NCBI GenBank assembly: GCA_964057225.1 | Contig: OZ059895.1 | Location: 7,564,001 to 7,628,000, forward strand | DNA from: Auanema rhodensis | Lineage: Eukaryota; Nematoda; Chromadorea; Rhabditida; Rhabditidae | Length of the DNA: 64,000 bases | Reading direction: 5' to 3' | In this document: piece by piece, positions 52,571 to 64,000 of the stretch | Position numbering within the stretch: the stretch's first letter is position 1 | Layout of the letters: the number at the start of each line of letters is the position of its first letter | Notes under the pieces: model-generated | Told to the model about the DNA's origin: nothing | The model's database searches: none | The model's input: the letters and a program-made list of their open reading frames with translations, nothing else | Made by a program: the position numbers and the translations under genes

Positions 52571-53481
52571 TCTATGGAAAACTGATCATTAAAAAATATT
52601 CTATTTACAAAAATTCATTAAACATTCAAAGCGTAATTAAGAGTAAATAATTTTTTAACCCGACGGTCATAAAAATTAAAGTATTAAGACGACATTTTGC
52701 GTACAGGTAATTCAAAATTTTATTTAAGTTGTAAAATTTTATTAAAATTTTTAAAATTAGGATTAGGATTATTTGGCGTTACTCGAATATTACAAGTTAT
52801 CAAACTTTACACGATTATTCATTGGTTTTTCTTAAATAATTTTCCCGTTTATCCTTATAACAATAAAAACTAATGATATAAGTATGTAATAAGATCTGGT
52901 AATTATGGGAAATATTGTTGATTTCATGTATTTGAGCTTATATTCTCGATCAGAAATAGTGATACCTATTTTGGTTGAACTACTCCAAACTCAGGTAATA
53001 AGCCCATACTTTCTGAATATTAGCGGTGGTATATGGCATGGAAGATCTAAACATGTGTTAATGTGTATTAATATGAAAATGATTCACCATATTATATATT
53101 ATTCAGGAAGAATCCCATTATTGTTAATGGACCATGGTGTGGGAAGAAATTAGGAATCAAAATTACTATTATTTTCGAATATCATTTGTACTGTTCGACA
53201 GATAAATGGTTGTATCTACATCACATTTCTTATTAACTGTTCTATATAATTTATTCTATTTAATTTTTAAAATTTATTACAGTATAATTTATTTATATTT
53301 AGTTTAATTATAATAAAAGTGTTTGTTATAATAAATTAAAAGTTGTAATAAACTATTTACTATATATAGATATAAAAAAAAAACATTTGATGGTATTAAT
53401 AACAATATATTTTCATTTCATGAACCGTACAAGTTTTATCATCATATTAAGAATATCATTACCCAAAAATAATATTTAATA
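52571..53481. other. Intergenic, mrrf-1 / KATNIP
   Basis: Very AT-rich. An 82-codon frame at 52905-53153 has no recognisable domain and atypical composition, so I do not call it. Confidence 0.4.
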
Positions 53482-56114
53482 TTACGATTCTCTTAGATCA
53501 ATTGATAGCTTTCCTGTTGTTTTCTCAGTGCTCTGTGGAATTTCTCCGGAAAATATAATTAAATCATCAACCGACACCTAAAAATGAAGTTTAAACTGTT
53601 GTTTTAAGAATATTAGTCGTACCGACAAATGCCGCACTCCTCGCTGAGGTGTTTTTCTATAATTATAAATAACCATTTTGGAAACATAGGTAGGAACATC
53701 AAAAATGAAAAAAATTCTGGCGCATCGATTTGGTAATAAAGGTGTAAGCCACATGTTGCTTGGGCTATAACATATTTATATTATAGAAATAAAAATATTT
53801 TGTTTTAAGTGCAAATACGATTATTATATAAAAAAAAAGATTAGAATCCTTACTTATCCGTATCATTCTTCCGGTTTATTAAATTTTCACTTGTTCTTGG
53901 ATCATTCTCTACTGACGGCAAAATGTTAACAGATTCCGGAAAAGCTGCCAAGTCTTTAAAATAGAAAATACATATCACATGATATAGATAATTAAATAAA
54001 GCATACTATGAGTTTTAATCCGTATAAGTTCATCTTTACGATTGTACAGCTCTATACCATTTAAGCCTATGTAAAATTCATCTCCCCAAGTTGACAGTAA
54101 ACGAATTTGAAAAATAACTGAAAATATTAAAAATTAAAAAAAAATTATAAATATTGTAAGTTACATCCGCTAATACTGAAGGTACTAGGGCGTAGTTGTG
54201 TAGGACGAGCAAATACAGGAGAATCAAATATGATATCTTGAACAAAATCAAAATAAACAAATCCTATAAATCAATTATATGTAGAAAATTATATATAATT
54301 AAACAAAAATACCAGGAGCCTTTCTTAATAAAACATTTGATATTGCTAATTTGCCATTTATATAAATATTCATCTGGCGAACTCCGGCATAAGACATTTC
54401 AGAAGAAGCATTATAATTCCAGATTGATAATCCTTTATAATATTATAAACATTGTATATTAAGGATAATTAAAACCTTGCAAGTTTATTGGTTTATTGAA
54501 TGTTAACGTGATAGTTGGCAACTTTTTCCTGGTGTTGTCCCAACTAGTTAGCCACATATCCGTGATATTTCGTGTTAAATTTCGACCATTTAATAAGCTA
54601 TAACATTGAAATCATTGAGAAATTCAAATAGAAACAGAAATATAAATTACGTTTGTACTGAGTCACTGCCATTGGATGCACTTATAACTGCAATATCAGA
54701 GCTTATTGAACGTCCTTTATGTCCAATAAGTTCTAAACCTGCCAGACCAATCGAATCTGGATGACCCCAGTTAGAATAAAGTTCCAAATGTAAAACTAAA
54801 CATCGTTATATTATTCTGCTTAATACCTTATATAAGGAATACCTTTGACTTTACATTCTGATTGATCTGAATCCTCAGCAGTATTGGAGTTATTTGTTTG
54901 TTCGTTCAAATGAAGAGTCGATATTGAAGAAAACTCAGTTGTCGATGGTCGATATGGAGTAAGTTGTAGTGTTGTTTCAGGATCTGAAGATTCTGTTTAA
55001 ATAAATAGAAAATCAAGTTGTATATCAAATAAATCTTTAACTTAATATCATATATATCATAATACCTGTATTTAAAACATCATTATTGAGAGATTCTTCA
55101 AATGGTGTCGTCAATAAGCAAACATCATTTTCTGCAATTCTTTCCAAAATTGCTTCATCTGTTGTAAAGAGAACTGTCTGTAATGTTTAATAATACAAAA
55201 TTGAAAAATAAGGTATATGCATACATCTCCCATTGGCTCGATTTCCTCATTTTTTGTGTACGATGGATTGATTTCGCCACGGAAAATCAGAATATCATCT
55301 AAACAGATTTCAAGATCCCTCACACCAATCTGAGCTCTAACACGAGATTCGCTGTAATTCTGAAATTGAAAAGAACGTAATGGATGAGAATAATATATAT
55401 ATACCCATATTCGTATCATTGCAATACGTACAGTTTCACGTAGAAGCAATGTAACAGTTACTTGTTCATTTTCCTGCTTTTCTGCTTTCCACATTTTGTG
55501 TCGATCAGTACAAAAATAATTTTCAACTACTAAACTGTTGGGATCTCCTACAAAGTTGGAGACAGTGCTTGAAACCTGAAAATAAAGTTTAAGAGTTATA
55601 AAGTATTCTCTAAAGAACCTCAACGATTTCAGCTCTTTTGCCTGTATGTCCAAATATTTCAATTCCATTCAATCCAATATAAACATTATCTCCCCAGTTT
55701 GTTATTAAGTATAATACCAAGCGTTTACCAGTAGGTAGTTCAGGGATTTCACTGCAAATTACTTCATGAACGGCAAATATATTATAGTTGATGATTTAAA
55801 TATTTCCTTTATATTGAAAATGATAGAATTATAATAAAAGTGCTTTAGACTACTGTAACTTTCAGGAAGAAAATATAAGAATTTGTCATTTCTTTGATAG
55901 TTATCGTAATCAAGTCAATCTCTGGCTTTGTATGTGAGATAATACTCAAATTCTGATTCATAACAACTAGTAAAAGTACAAATTGAACGAAATGATCAAG
56001 TTTTTAATAAATAAATTTACAAAAATAAAAAAAAACAATAAGACAAACATACAAAGGTACTTCTATTGCATCGCCTTCAGTTATTATAGCTCCTTCAGCT
56101 GTGATTTGGTTCAT
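53482..56114 (-). CDS. KATNIP: Katanin-interacting protein homologue (KATNIP, DUF4457 repeats)
   Basis: Contains at least three copies of the KATNIP signature S/T/N-W-G-D/H...IGL-x-G-I/L-E: ITNWGDNVYIGLNGIEIFGH, YSNWGHPDSIGLAGLELIGH and LSTWGDEFYIGLNGIELYNR. Each is followed by the paired block: GVRDLEICLDDILIFRGEIN in the first unit, and at the end SVDDLIIFSGEIPQ. This tandem DUF4457 arrangement is characteristic of KATNIP (KIAA0556), a ciliary, microtubule-associated protein that binds katanin; human loss causes Joubert syndrome. The start at 56114 (MNQITAEGAIITEGDAIEVP) follows TTTTTTTAG and is my choice; the junction to the next exon is unclear. The model is shorter than the vertebrate protein and may lack its N-terminal region. 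Confidence 0.82.
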
Positions 56115-57355
56115 TACTTTAATTTTAAATTTTCTAAAAAAAAGAAAGTAGACGACTTGTATGTAAAAGTAATATAAGTTAAAGATTAAATATCAATTAG
56201 TCGAAATGTTTTATTAAATTATATATATTAGAATGATTAGAAATTCAATTTTAGTTTTAACATGTTTTGTTAAAATGATTAATCAATGAACATGAATTGA
56301 TATCTAAAATCTGAAACAATTTAAGAATATCCATCAAGTATAATAGTAAGAATACGATTATTGTAAAGATAAATGATGATATTGAATTGAATATATGAAA
56401 TATAGATATCGTTATTTCAAATCGAATATGATGAACTATTTTAGAGAAACAATGAATACAGGTATGCATTTGCTGAGAGTATCATGTAGAAAAAGTGGAC
56501 GGAAGGGAGCCAGAGAAGAGGGAGGAGAGAACGTAATTTCCAGCAGGGGCTGCGATGAAACTAGGAGTAGCCATGACAACCTGCGAAGAAATCAACACAG
56601 AGAACTGAAGTTCTAGAAGGATGTATATACAATAGGTAAAAGAGAATGCAGTCTTAAAGAAAGAAGTAAAATGGAAGCAAAGATATTTGAGAAAAAGTAA
56701 AAAGTGATTAGTATAACACAACTTACAATGATTTAAAGGAATAGTAAAGATAGCTTGTACATTAAGCTGTCCAAAACTAAATTCAATGAAAATTACATTT
56801 CAGAACGCTGAAGCGATTTCGTGTATTTGTTAGTTTGTAACAAAAAGAAATAGAGCCAAGTAAAATCTAGTAACAATATTGCCAAGGTAGACGAAACAAA
56901 AGTAAAAAAAAAGCAATGACTAGGTATAAAGAAAGAACATATTTGACAGCCTCTTGCTATTTCCGGCTACTTTTATATTCGTAAAAATCATTTGCTCTCT
57001 TGAAATACTTGATTAAACGAGAAAATTGCATGGCGTTGTTGGTTTTTGTTAGAAAAAAACATAAAAAGAAATACTAAGATAACCAAAGAAAAAAACAATC
57101 GTAGGAATAAACAAATTTATATATTTGTGTAATATATAAACAATTGTGCATTCAAAAAATATAAAACAGAGAAAACCTTTGACATCAAAATAAAAAACTT
57201 AATTATGCATTACATTGCAGTGGACGTATGATATATTAAAGTTGAGATGCGTAATATGGCATATGGTTTTAATGAAAATAATTTGAATCAACATTAAAGC
57301 AATAAAACAGCTTGTGTCTTAGTTTTTTTCAAAAACTAATTTCACTTAAATGTAT
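56115..57355. other. Intergenic, no gene supported
   Basis: AT-rich sequence between KATNIP and the gene above it. Short open frames at 56395-56720 on both strands show no domain. It might hold a missed 5' exon of KATNIP. Confidence 0.4.
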
Positions 57356-60300
57356 TTAATGAATACCTTCCCTTAGTTCTTTTTCAATTTTCTCTTTCAT
57401 TTCTTCCCTCCAAATTGATATGTATGGTATCACTTCGTGCAGATCTTCCTCTTCTGCTACTGCCTAGCAACGAGTTTCATTGAATTTATAGATGTGATTC
57501 ATTTAACCGACCAGGACTCTTGGATGTTCAAAGATTTTCAACTTTTCCAAGAATTTCAATCGTACATCCTCGGGAGTAACACATTTGGATTTTGTTTTGA
57601 TAATTTCTTCTTCTTCTTCTTCTTCATCTTCTGATTGTACAGGAGTTGAAGTAGCGTTAGGCGTTTCTGAGCTTTGATGTTCTTGAACAGTGCGACATGG
57701 GGAAGTTGTCTTTTGGAAATATTGCTCTTTCTAAACAATCCTTTCAACTGAAATACACGATAGAACATCAACATTACCATTTCATCACATGAAGAAGCAG
57801 GAGATACTGAATCATCCCTAGGAGTTTTCGGTTCATTCTTTGATATACCAAAAAGGAATTTTCCTGCTATCTCATCGTGTGCTCCATCTTTATCCACCTA
57901 CAGAAGTTGTTAAGTAAAATCATATAATTATTAGTTAACAAACAACTAAGATTGGTTCATGATCGCAAATAAATAATGCATTAACTTCTGTTGATCGTAT
58001 ACGAGTAACCCAGAAACTAAATAAAAGCCAACTGTCCCTAAGGGAAAATCTGAATATACCTAATCTGACAATCAAAGCTAACTTTCCCGTCTTTTATCAA
58101 TGAGTCAACTCGTTCCATAGGTATCAATGCCTAGAATAAGTTACAAATTAACTAAAAAATACGAGCAAAGCGCTATACCCAAATAGTGAAAATGGATTGG
58201 ATATGATAACAAATTCTTTTATTTAAAAGTACAGTCGGAATATCCATATCAGTTGTTAATTCAAATGTTTGATAAGTCTGAAAAGCGTTTATCTGAATAA
58301 GCTTTATCTGTCTAAAAACCTCAAAAATTCCATTGAAATATCTCTGTTTCCATTCAAATCCATCAGCAATGCTATCAATCTCGAACGGTTCCGGAGGTGA
58401 TAAAGCTATATGAGTAAAAATTGGAGGATTTTCCGTATCACAATGACGTGGACGACGAGGCTGAACCATATCGATTTTCATCCAAATACCTGGCTTTGTC
58501 AAGCAGCCAGCTTCTTCAAAAGGAGAATTTCTGCAAAATCGTTTGCTAATAATAATAATAATAATGATTACTTTATAAGATTTCTATGAACTAGAATTTT
58601 GTTTATTTCCGCATCAGGAGAATATAAAATAACACTTGAACTATATTCTTTCACAATAACTCCAACAGCAAATCTTTCTTCATCTACCTAAAGTTTTTTT
58701 TAAATTAAATTTTTTAAAATAACTAACTATCCCAATGGGTTGTTCATTTTCTAAATCATCTTCAACAACTATCTCATCGATGTTATATATGTGAGGAAGC
58801 GAGGTGATAGAGCAGCTCCTGTCTAAATCTTGTGGTTCTTCCTCAGACTCAAAATCGGACATTAATTCTTCTTTATGTGCATATTTTAAGTCCGATTCTA
58901 CAGACTTCTGGATCAAATTATTACTGGAATATGTATCAGATAGCTCTCTATTCACATATTGGCGAGGCGTGTTCAACCCATTTTGACTCAGAGAATTCAT
59001 TAGGTATTCACTTTTCTGACTGTCATTTTGATCACTTATACTGGATTCGCTCATTCTTATTTGATTTGATTGAAGAATGTGAATGTGTTCTTCCTCGTCA
59101 TCCTCCAGTCGACGATTTCCGATCTTCTGTGATTTTGTGACATTTTTTTGTTGCTCTTGATGAAACATATGAGCTTCAAGATCAAGCTCTTGTTGTAGTT
59201 TCTTGGCATATTCCAAATCTCTCTGATTCTGAAGTTCTCTTTCTCTATCGCGCTCTGCTTTTATTATTAGCGCTTGCTTCTCTTCTTCCTTTTGCACTTT
59301 AAGAGCTAACTCAAGCGATTCTTCCTCTAATCTTAGAACATCCTTTTCGTGGGATATATGTTCATATTCACTTGATCGTTCTTGAGCTAAATCAGAATGA
59401 AGCTCTAAGATTTATACAATAAAATGGAAATTCTTACTTTTATCTAATCTTATCTCAGAGTTTGTCTTTTCAGTGTTTACAAAAGGTGTATTAATAGAAA
59501 CATTCTGAAAAAATAAGTTATCGTGTCCAATCAAAAACAATCAAAAACTTACAGTATCATGTCCAAGTATAGTCGCTAGGCTCTGAAAAAAATTTATTAT
59601 GTTAACAAATTTGAAAACATACAGGTCGTTCAGGTAAAGTGCATTCTTCCTCCAATCTATTTTCTAACCGAGCCATGAAACTTTCTACATCTAGTTCATG
59701 TTTATTCTTAAACATAAATTATTTTCATTCAAGAATTCTACAGTCTTACGTGTTTCATAGAATCTTCTGAAGCACCTGAATCAAGCTTAAGATCTGCATC
59801 CTGATGAAGTTTAGCTACCAACAATTTCAGATCTTCATCTAAACTTTCCAATGTCTGTAATATAGTAACTATTTCAAAAATACAACACAATCCCTACAAC
59901 TTCTGCGCTAAACTGATCTTCTTCGTTCTCTCTAGATCTTTCTTGCGTCTTTTGCTGAGGATGTTCTTCTTGAAAACGTCGCTGATGCTCCAACAACCAT
60001 TTTTGTTCTTCTCTTTGTCTATTCTCTTCTTCTAGTTCCTCTATCACACGTAATTGTTCCTCTAATTCATCCAAATATTTAAAATTATAGAAAAAGTAAG
60101 GATCTTCAAGCTTGAAAATGGTTTATATACATCATTTTTTTATTTACATCGGAGATGAATACCTGACAGATATTTGTATTAGAATTGTACGGATGAATCC
60201 GCTTGATTTCCCATCCCTCATCAGTCATTATCAGCTAAAATCAAACGTAAATATCATAAATTTTCTAAAATTTATACTTCTCCAACAACACGAGAACCGA

Positions 60301-61976
60301 TGTACTCATGTGCGGCATCAATAATATCTTCAGACGCAACTATTAACTTTAATTCCTGATGATGAAAATAAATTCTTTTCGGTTCTTCGTGTGTATAAGC
60401 AGGAAATAATAGTGTAGTAACCTATTCAAACTAAAATTAATTAAATTGTCTATGAGAATTAACTTACAATTACAAGCCCAGATCTTGACGATTCACGTTT
60501 TGGTAAGTATCTCATATGAGTGTGCATTGGAGGATCACACTTGATAAAATTCCATATTTCAGATGATAAAACTTTAAAACAGGGATTTTCTGTGCCCACA
60601 AGAAATCTATAACATCCTTTAATTATATTGGAAAAAATATAGGTATTATCATACTGATACCACTTTCCAGTTTCTAAGGGTGTTTTCTCATTGACATGTA
60701 TAAACTGAGAATATGAGGCAGAATATAGGATCCAACACTAAACAAAAACAAAACATTAAAAAAGTTACGACAGCTTTTAACTTTATCAAAATTAATGACA
60801 AGAGCATTAAATTCGCAATAAACGGGATCAGCTTTTTCAGCTCGCATCTTTAAGGATTAATAAAATTAAGGAAAAATGGAAGAGCAAACCTGTTCCTCAT
60901 TATAAAAAAAAGCGTTTTGCCTAGCTTTTCTCCTGAAATAGTATGATAATTTAAATATAAATTGCCTGTATTAGACCTATCATAGGGAACCAACGTCAAT
61001 TCTTTCTGTGAGGTAGAGGCGGGAGTAAGATCATTCGAGAACGAAGTTTTACCGAATTTAGAAATCAAAAAACAGTATTATTAGTGAAATTACAATATTC
61101 ATGTGTCATACCAGGCCAAGAACAGATACGGGTTTTCCATCCAATAAAAAATCTTTTATCCTCCAAACTAAGTGATCCGAAACTACAGATGTTTCTTTAA
61201 GAACAGCAATAGCCTGGAGAAAAAATCAGAAAAGAAAATATGAAAGAATACGGTACATGAAACTCCAATATTCGGGAATTTTTCAATCTGGATAAATCTA
61301 TAGATTCTAATTCAGCATCTATATAAGTCCCCTATGTTTAAAAGTTAAACAAAGAAATCTTGTAATATCCCTTACAGAAACATAATGTTCTTGTTCTCTC
61401 TGGTCATAACTATTGTCACCGATCTTGAAAACATCTCTCAACTATAAAATAATATTCTTATTGTTTCATATCTTCAGCAACAAACTTCAACTGTTTCCAC
61501 ATCTTTAACTACACATGGAACAAACCGTAGAACAGGATGATTCAATCCAGCAAACGTATCCGGTAGTATGGTTGGATTTTTTGAAAACATAGGCATCCTC
61601 AAATTTTCGGCCCGACTGCTATAATTCTTCAATTCGTAAGAAACAGTAAAGAAGGGCACAAACTTCATATATGAATATATGGGATCTGGACGTGGTAGTA
61701 ATTCAACATCGTACTCTAGCCAATTAGGCGAATATATCTATATTAAAACTTTCAGAAACTTAAACTTTAAGTTATTTCTCACGAACATCAAATATTAAAG
61801 AACAAGGAACATCTTTCAGTAATACATATGAATGATTATATTCCTTACTCCAAAGAACAGCGTGTTTCTCAGGATAATCACCTTTACGAACTACGAAACC
61901 TAGATAAAAGATAAATTAAGAAGCAAATGCTTTATGTATGCTTGCCCTGAACTGTGAATATTTCCTTCATGTGCAT
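57356..61976 (-). CDS. Unrecognised protein: beta-rich repeats with central coiled coil
   Basis: I do not recognise this gene. A spliced frame of roughly 1000 residues or more can be followed from MHMKEIFTVQ at 61976 to EKIEKELREGIH at 57356. It contains several related short units, such as GFVVRKGDYPEKHAVLWS, AIAVLKETSVVSDHLVW, FAVGVIVKEYSSSVILYS and RFWVTRIRSTEVNALFI. The centre is strongly coiled-coil and acidic (LEEQLRVIEELEEENRQREE, then RDRERELQNQRDLEYAKKLQ). The C-terminal part has a run of Glu (QSEDEEEEEEIIKTK). No signal peptide or membrane helix. The first intron (61900-61945) appears to use a GC donor. The start is 152 bp below the NOM1 stop. Two genes rather than one remain possible. 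Confidence 0.6.
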
Positions 61977-61994
61977 TGTATATTTATTTTGTCT

Positions 61995-62000
61995 TCTGAA
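61995..62000 (-). promoter_or_regulatory. Likely trans-splice acceptor before the 57-62 kb gene
   Basis: On the minus strand AATTTTCAG precedes AAGACAAAATAAATATACAATG. It lies about 130 bp after the NOM1 stop, a spacing usual for a downstream operon gene in nematodes. Inferred from position and motif only. Confidence 0.4.
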
Positions 62001-62127
62001 AATTGATTCTTGAAAATTCTGTATAAGAGCAAAATCACAAAATATTGTTTTGTTTCGAACAAACAATAACAATTTAAACAATAATGAAAACAAATTTAAC
62101 AATAGCTAACAAGAAAACAATCTCATA

Positions 62128-64000
62128 TTATAACAAGTTTGAAAACCATGTATCAACTTTACGGTATACTTCACTTTCAGAAAAATTAATCTGAAAATAT
62201 GTGTTTATTAAATATAAAAATTACAAATAACCTGTAAGAAAAGACGTAATCCTTCTGTCAATACTTGGTTCTTTTCCGGGGAAAGCGCTGGAGTAAAAAT
62301 ACGGCGCAACTTTCCTTCTGGACAGTCTTCCAATAAAACAAAAACATGTCTTATTACACTCGAAATAAAGGAGTTAATAGAACCCCATTCAACAACCTAA
62401 GAAATAATAAATAATTCTGGATAATTTAAAAAAAAATTTCGAACCTTCAGAACTGTAATGGATAAAACTTCATTTCGAATCAAAATATGTAATAGAGACG
62501 CCAGATGTGTTCGCTGTTTTTTGGAAAGGTTATTACATTCCCTTATTCTATCCCATAAAGCATATTGAGAGGTTATCTTAAAATTTAAAATAACCCAGTT
62601 AAAAACATTACGACTTACTTTAAACTTCCGATCAAACTCGCAAAATCGAGAAATAAGTGTCGCATAATATGGGTTATATGATTTTTCTTTTAGCATCATG
62701 TGGATAATTACATAAATAATCTCTCTTTCTTGTTGTCCTGGAAGAAAAAAAAGTAAATATGTAGAATTTAGCAAAAACCTTTCAATGAAAGCCTCAATAA
62801 CTTCTCAAATGCTTCATCCTCTCCTGATGAAACCGCTGAAATTAAAAACATTTTATCGAAATCTTAAAAACTAAAAAAACCAATTGAACAGAATATATTT
62901 TTTCGAATAACAGTATTCATTTTAGCTTTTGCAGCTAGCTCTAAAACTTCGTTGGGGAACGAAAGAGCATTAGTTATTTTCTTGTTATCTGTAGCTAAGA
63001 CAGAGTAAGAATCTGATGGCAATCTGAACGCTGAACCAACAATCCACCTAGAACAAATTCAATGTCTTAAATATTATTTTACTTAGCTACCATCTTCCTC
63101 TATCTGTAGCATGGAGCAAATCATCAACACCCATTCCTAGCTCTTGTGAAATCTCAGTTTTTTCTTCTAAGCCCAGAGGATTAATATTAATAACAACTTA
63201 GTTTTAACAAACGTTTCAATAGTCCTCGGAACATTTTATAATGAGATTCAAACATAGAATAATCAATATGTCCTGGAGCAGCTTTTTTCAAAGCAAGTAT
63301 ATTTTCTGCTATAAATTGAGCACGAGATCTAAAAAAAATAATACTAAAAACATGAAAATAAATACAATTACATTTCGACTAAAGGAGAGTTTTGATACTG
63401 AATATGAATTTGACTCAAAATTTCAGCAAATGGTACCCAACAACATCTTTTAGCAGTTTTATAAACATCTGAATATATAAAAGTTAAAAAATGGAAATAT
63501 ACTTGAAAACCATACATGAAGCAAATGTATAAATAATTTGTAAGTTATCAATATCCAAGTTATCACTTAAATTTTTAAGAATATCTATAGCAAATTCAGG
63601 TTTCACAATCTATAATTAATAAACATATCTGAAATGAAAAAAGAAACAACCTTGTAGTTTATTATGTGAGATAATGTAATAGTCTTATTTTCAACGGACT
63701 TGTCATCTTGTACTTTATCAGTTTTTATAACCTTAATATAATCGCAAACAAAATATTCAACGAAATGAGATGCTAAAATAGAAATTTAACTTATACATTT
63801 ACTAACAAATTATTTGAACATACATATCTCTGTATCCACAATTCCATGGATTAAAGCTAGAAACATTCCATATGTTGATAGCATATTATCTGGCAAACGA
63901 TATGGAGCTCCAATCATTTTCCATAATACTGTAGCCAAGCTGGATTTGACATCTATAAAAACAAATTTTTGGGGAAATAAATAAATCAGAATAACCATTT
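62128..64000 (-). CDS. NOM1: NOM1 nucleolar MIF4G/MA3 protein, 5' end missing
   Basis: The gene enters from beyond the right edge. Residues of the MIF4G domain lie at 63000-64000. They include GVDDLLHATDRGRW joined across an intron to WIVGSAFRLP, then LELAAKAKMNTVIRKNIFCS. The MA3 domain follows at about 62400-62800: GQQEREIIYVIIHMMLKEKS, YNPYYATLISRFCEFDRKFK, YALWDRIRECNNLSKKQRTH and LASLLHILIRNEVLSITVLK. This matches NOM1/Sgd1, a nucleolar eIF4A-like-helicase cofactor required for 18S rRNA processing and small-subunit assembly. The end is RKVDTWFSNLL and a stop at 62128. A short same-strand gap to the next gene suggests an operon. Confidence 0.9.

Noticed and set aside
52905-53153. 82-codon open frame between mrrf-1 and KATNIP
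   Set aside because: No recognisable domain and no flanking exons in phase.
57556-57720. Lys-run frame (KMKKKKKKK) continuing past the DEM exon
   Set aside because: Splicing at ATG|GTAATG to AAAAG|ACAACT gives a longer frame with poly-Glu and further in-phase exons, so the Lys-rich reading is probably the wrong frame.

Overview
This is nuclear DNA of a eukaryote, almost certainly a chromadorean nematode; I cannot name the species. The evidence is AT-rich sequence, many spliced genes with introns of about 40-60 bp ending in short pyrimidine-AG acceptors, polypyrimidine-AG sites just upstream of first ATGs (as expected for spliced-leader trans-splicing), and protein content that includes a cuticlin-type ZP protein, a UNC-57-like endophilin and a PBS-4-like proteasome subunit. 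All gene models below are hand-built from conserved protein sequence and reading-phase logic. Exon edges inside each span are approximate unless I give them.

Layout. 1-1929 (+): 3' part of a leucine-rich-repeat membrane protein with an internal proline/glycine repeat. 2575-5034 (+): ZP-domain (cuticlin-like) membrane protein. 5368-7124 (+): translation factor eIF3e. 7488-10522 (+): an unrecognised basic protein (paralog A). 10711-12537 (+): mitoribosomal protein mrps-30. 12792-16322: a second copy of the 7057-10560 block, carrying the tail of eIF3e and paralog B (13223-16282). 16410-16729: a third, 320-bp copy of the paralog 5' end. 16809-18406 (+): MPPE1/PGAP5 metallophosphoesterase. 19929-35671 (+): the CAS scaffold gene cas-1, with two unusually large introns holding CT/GA microsatellites. 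36290-37961 (+): SUN-domain nuclear-envelope protein. 38488-41629 (+): VAC14. 41630-48118: 6.5 kb with no convincing gene. 48119-49765 (+): endophilin unc-57. 50568-51453 (+): proteasome beta subunit pbs-4. Then on the minus strand: mitochondrial ribosome recycling factor (51616-52570), KATNIP (53482-56114), an unrecognised repeat/coiled-coil protein (57356-61976) and NOM1 (62128 to beyond the window edge).

Most genes are ordinary housekeeping, membrane-trafficking or cytoskeletal genes and are not functionally linked to each other. Two neighbouring pairs look like operons from their tight same-strand spacing with an acceptor before the downstream ATG: paralog A with mrps-30, and NOM1 with the unrecognised minus-strand gene. 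The most unusual part is 7.0-16.8 kb. A 3.5-kb block has been copied to the far side of mrps-30. The two gene copies both still read through as spliced open frames, yet they alternate between almost identical and strongly diverged stretches. Other items worth attention are the roughly 40-residue repeat in the first gene, the undescribed repeat-containing protein at 57.4-62.0 kb, and conflicting readings of the ZP gene's N-terminus.
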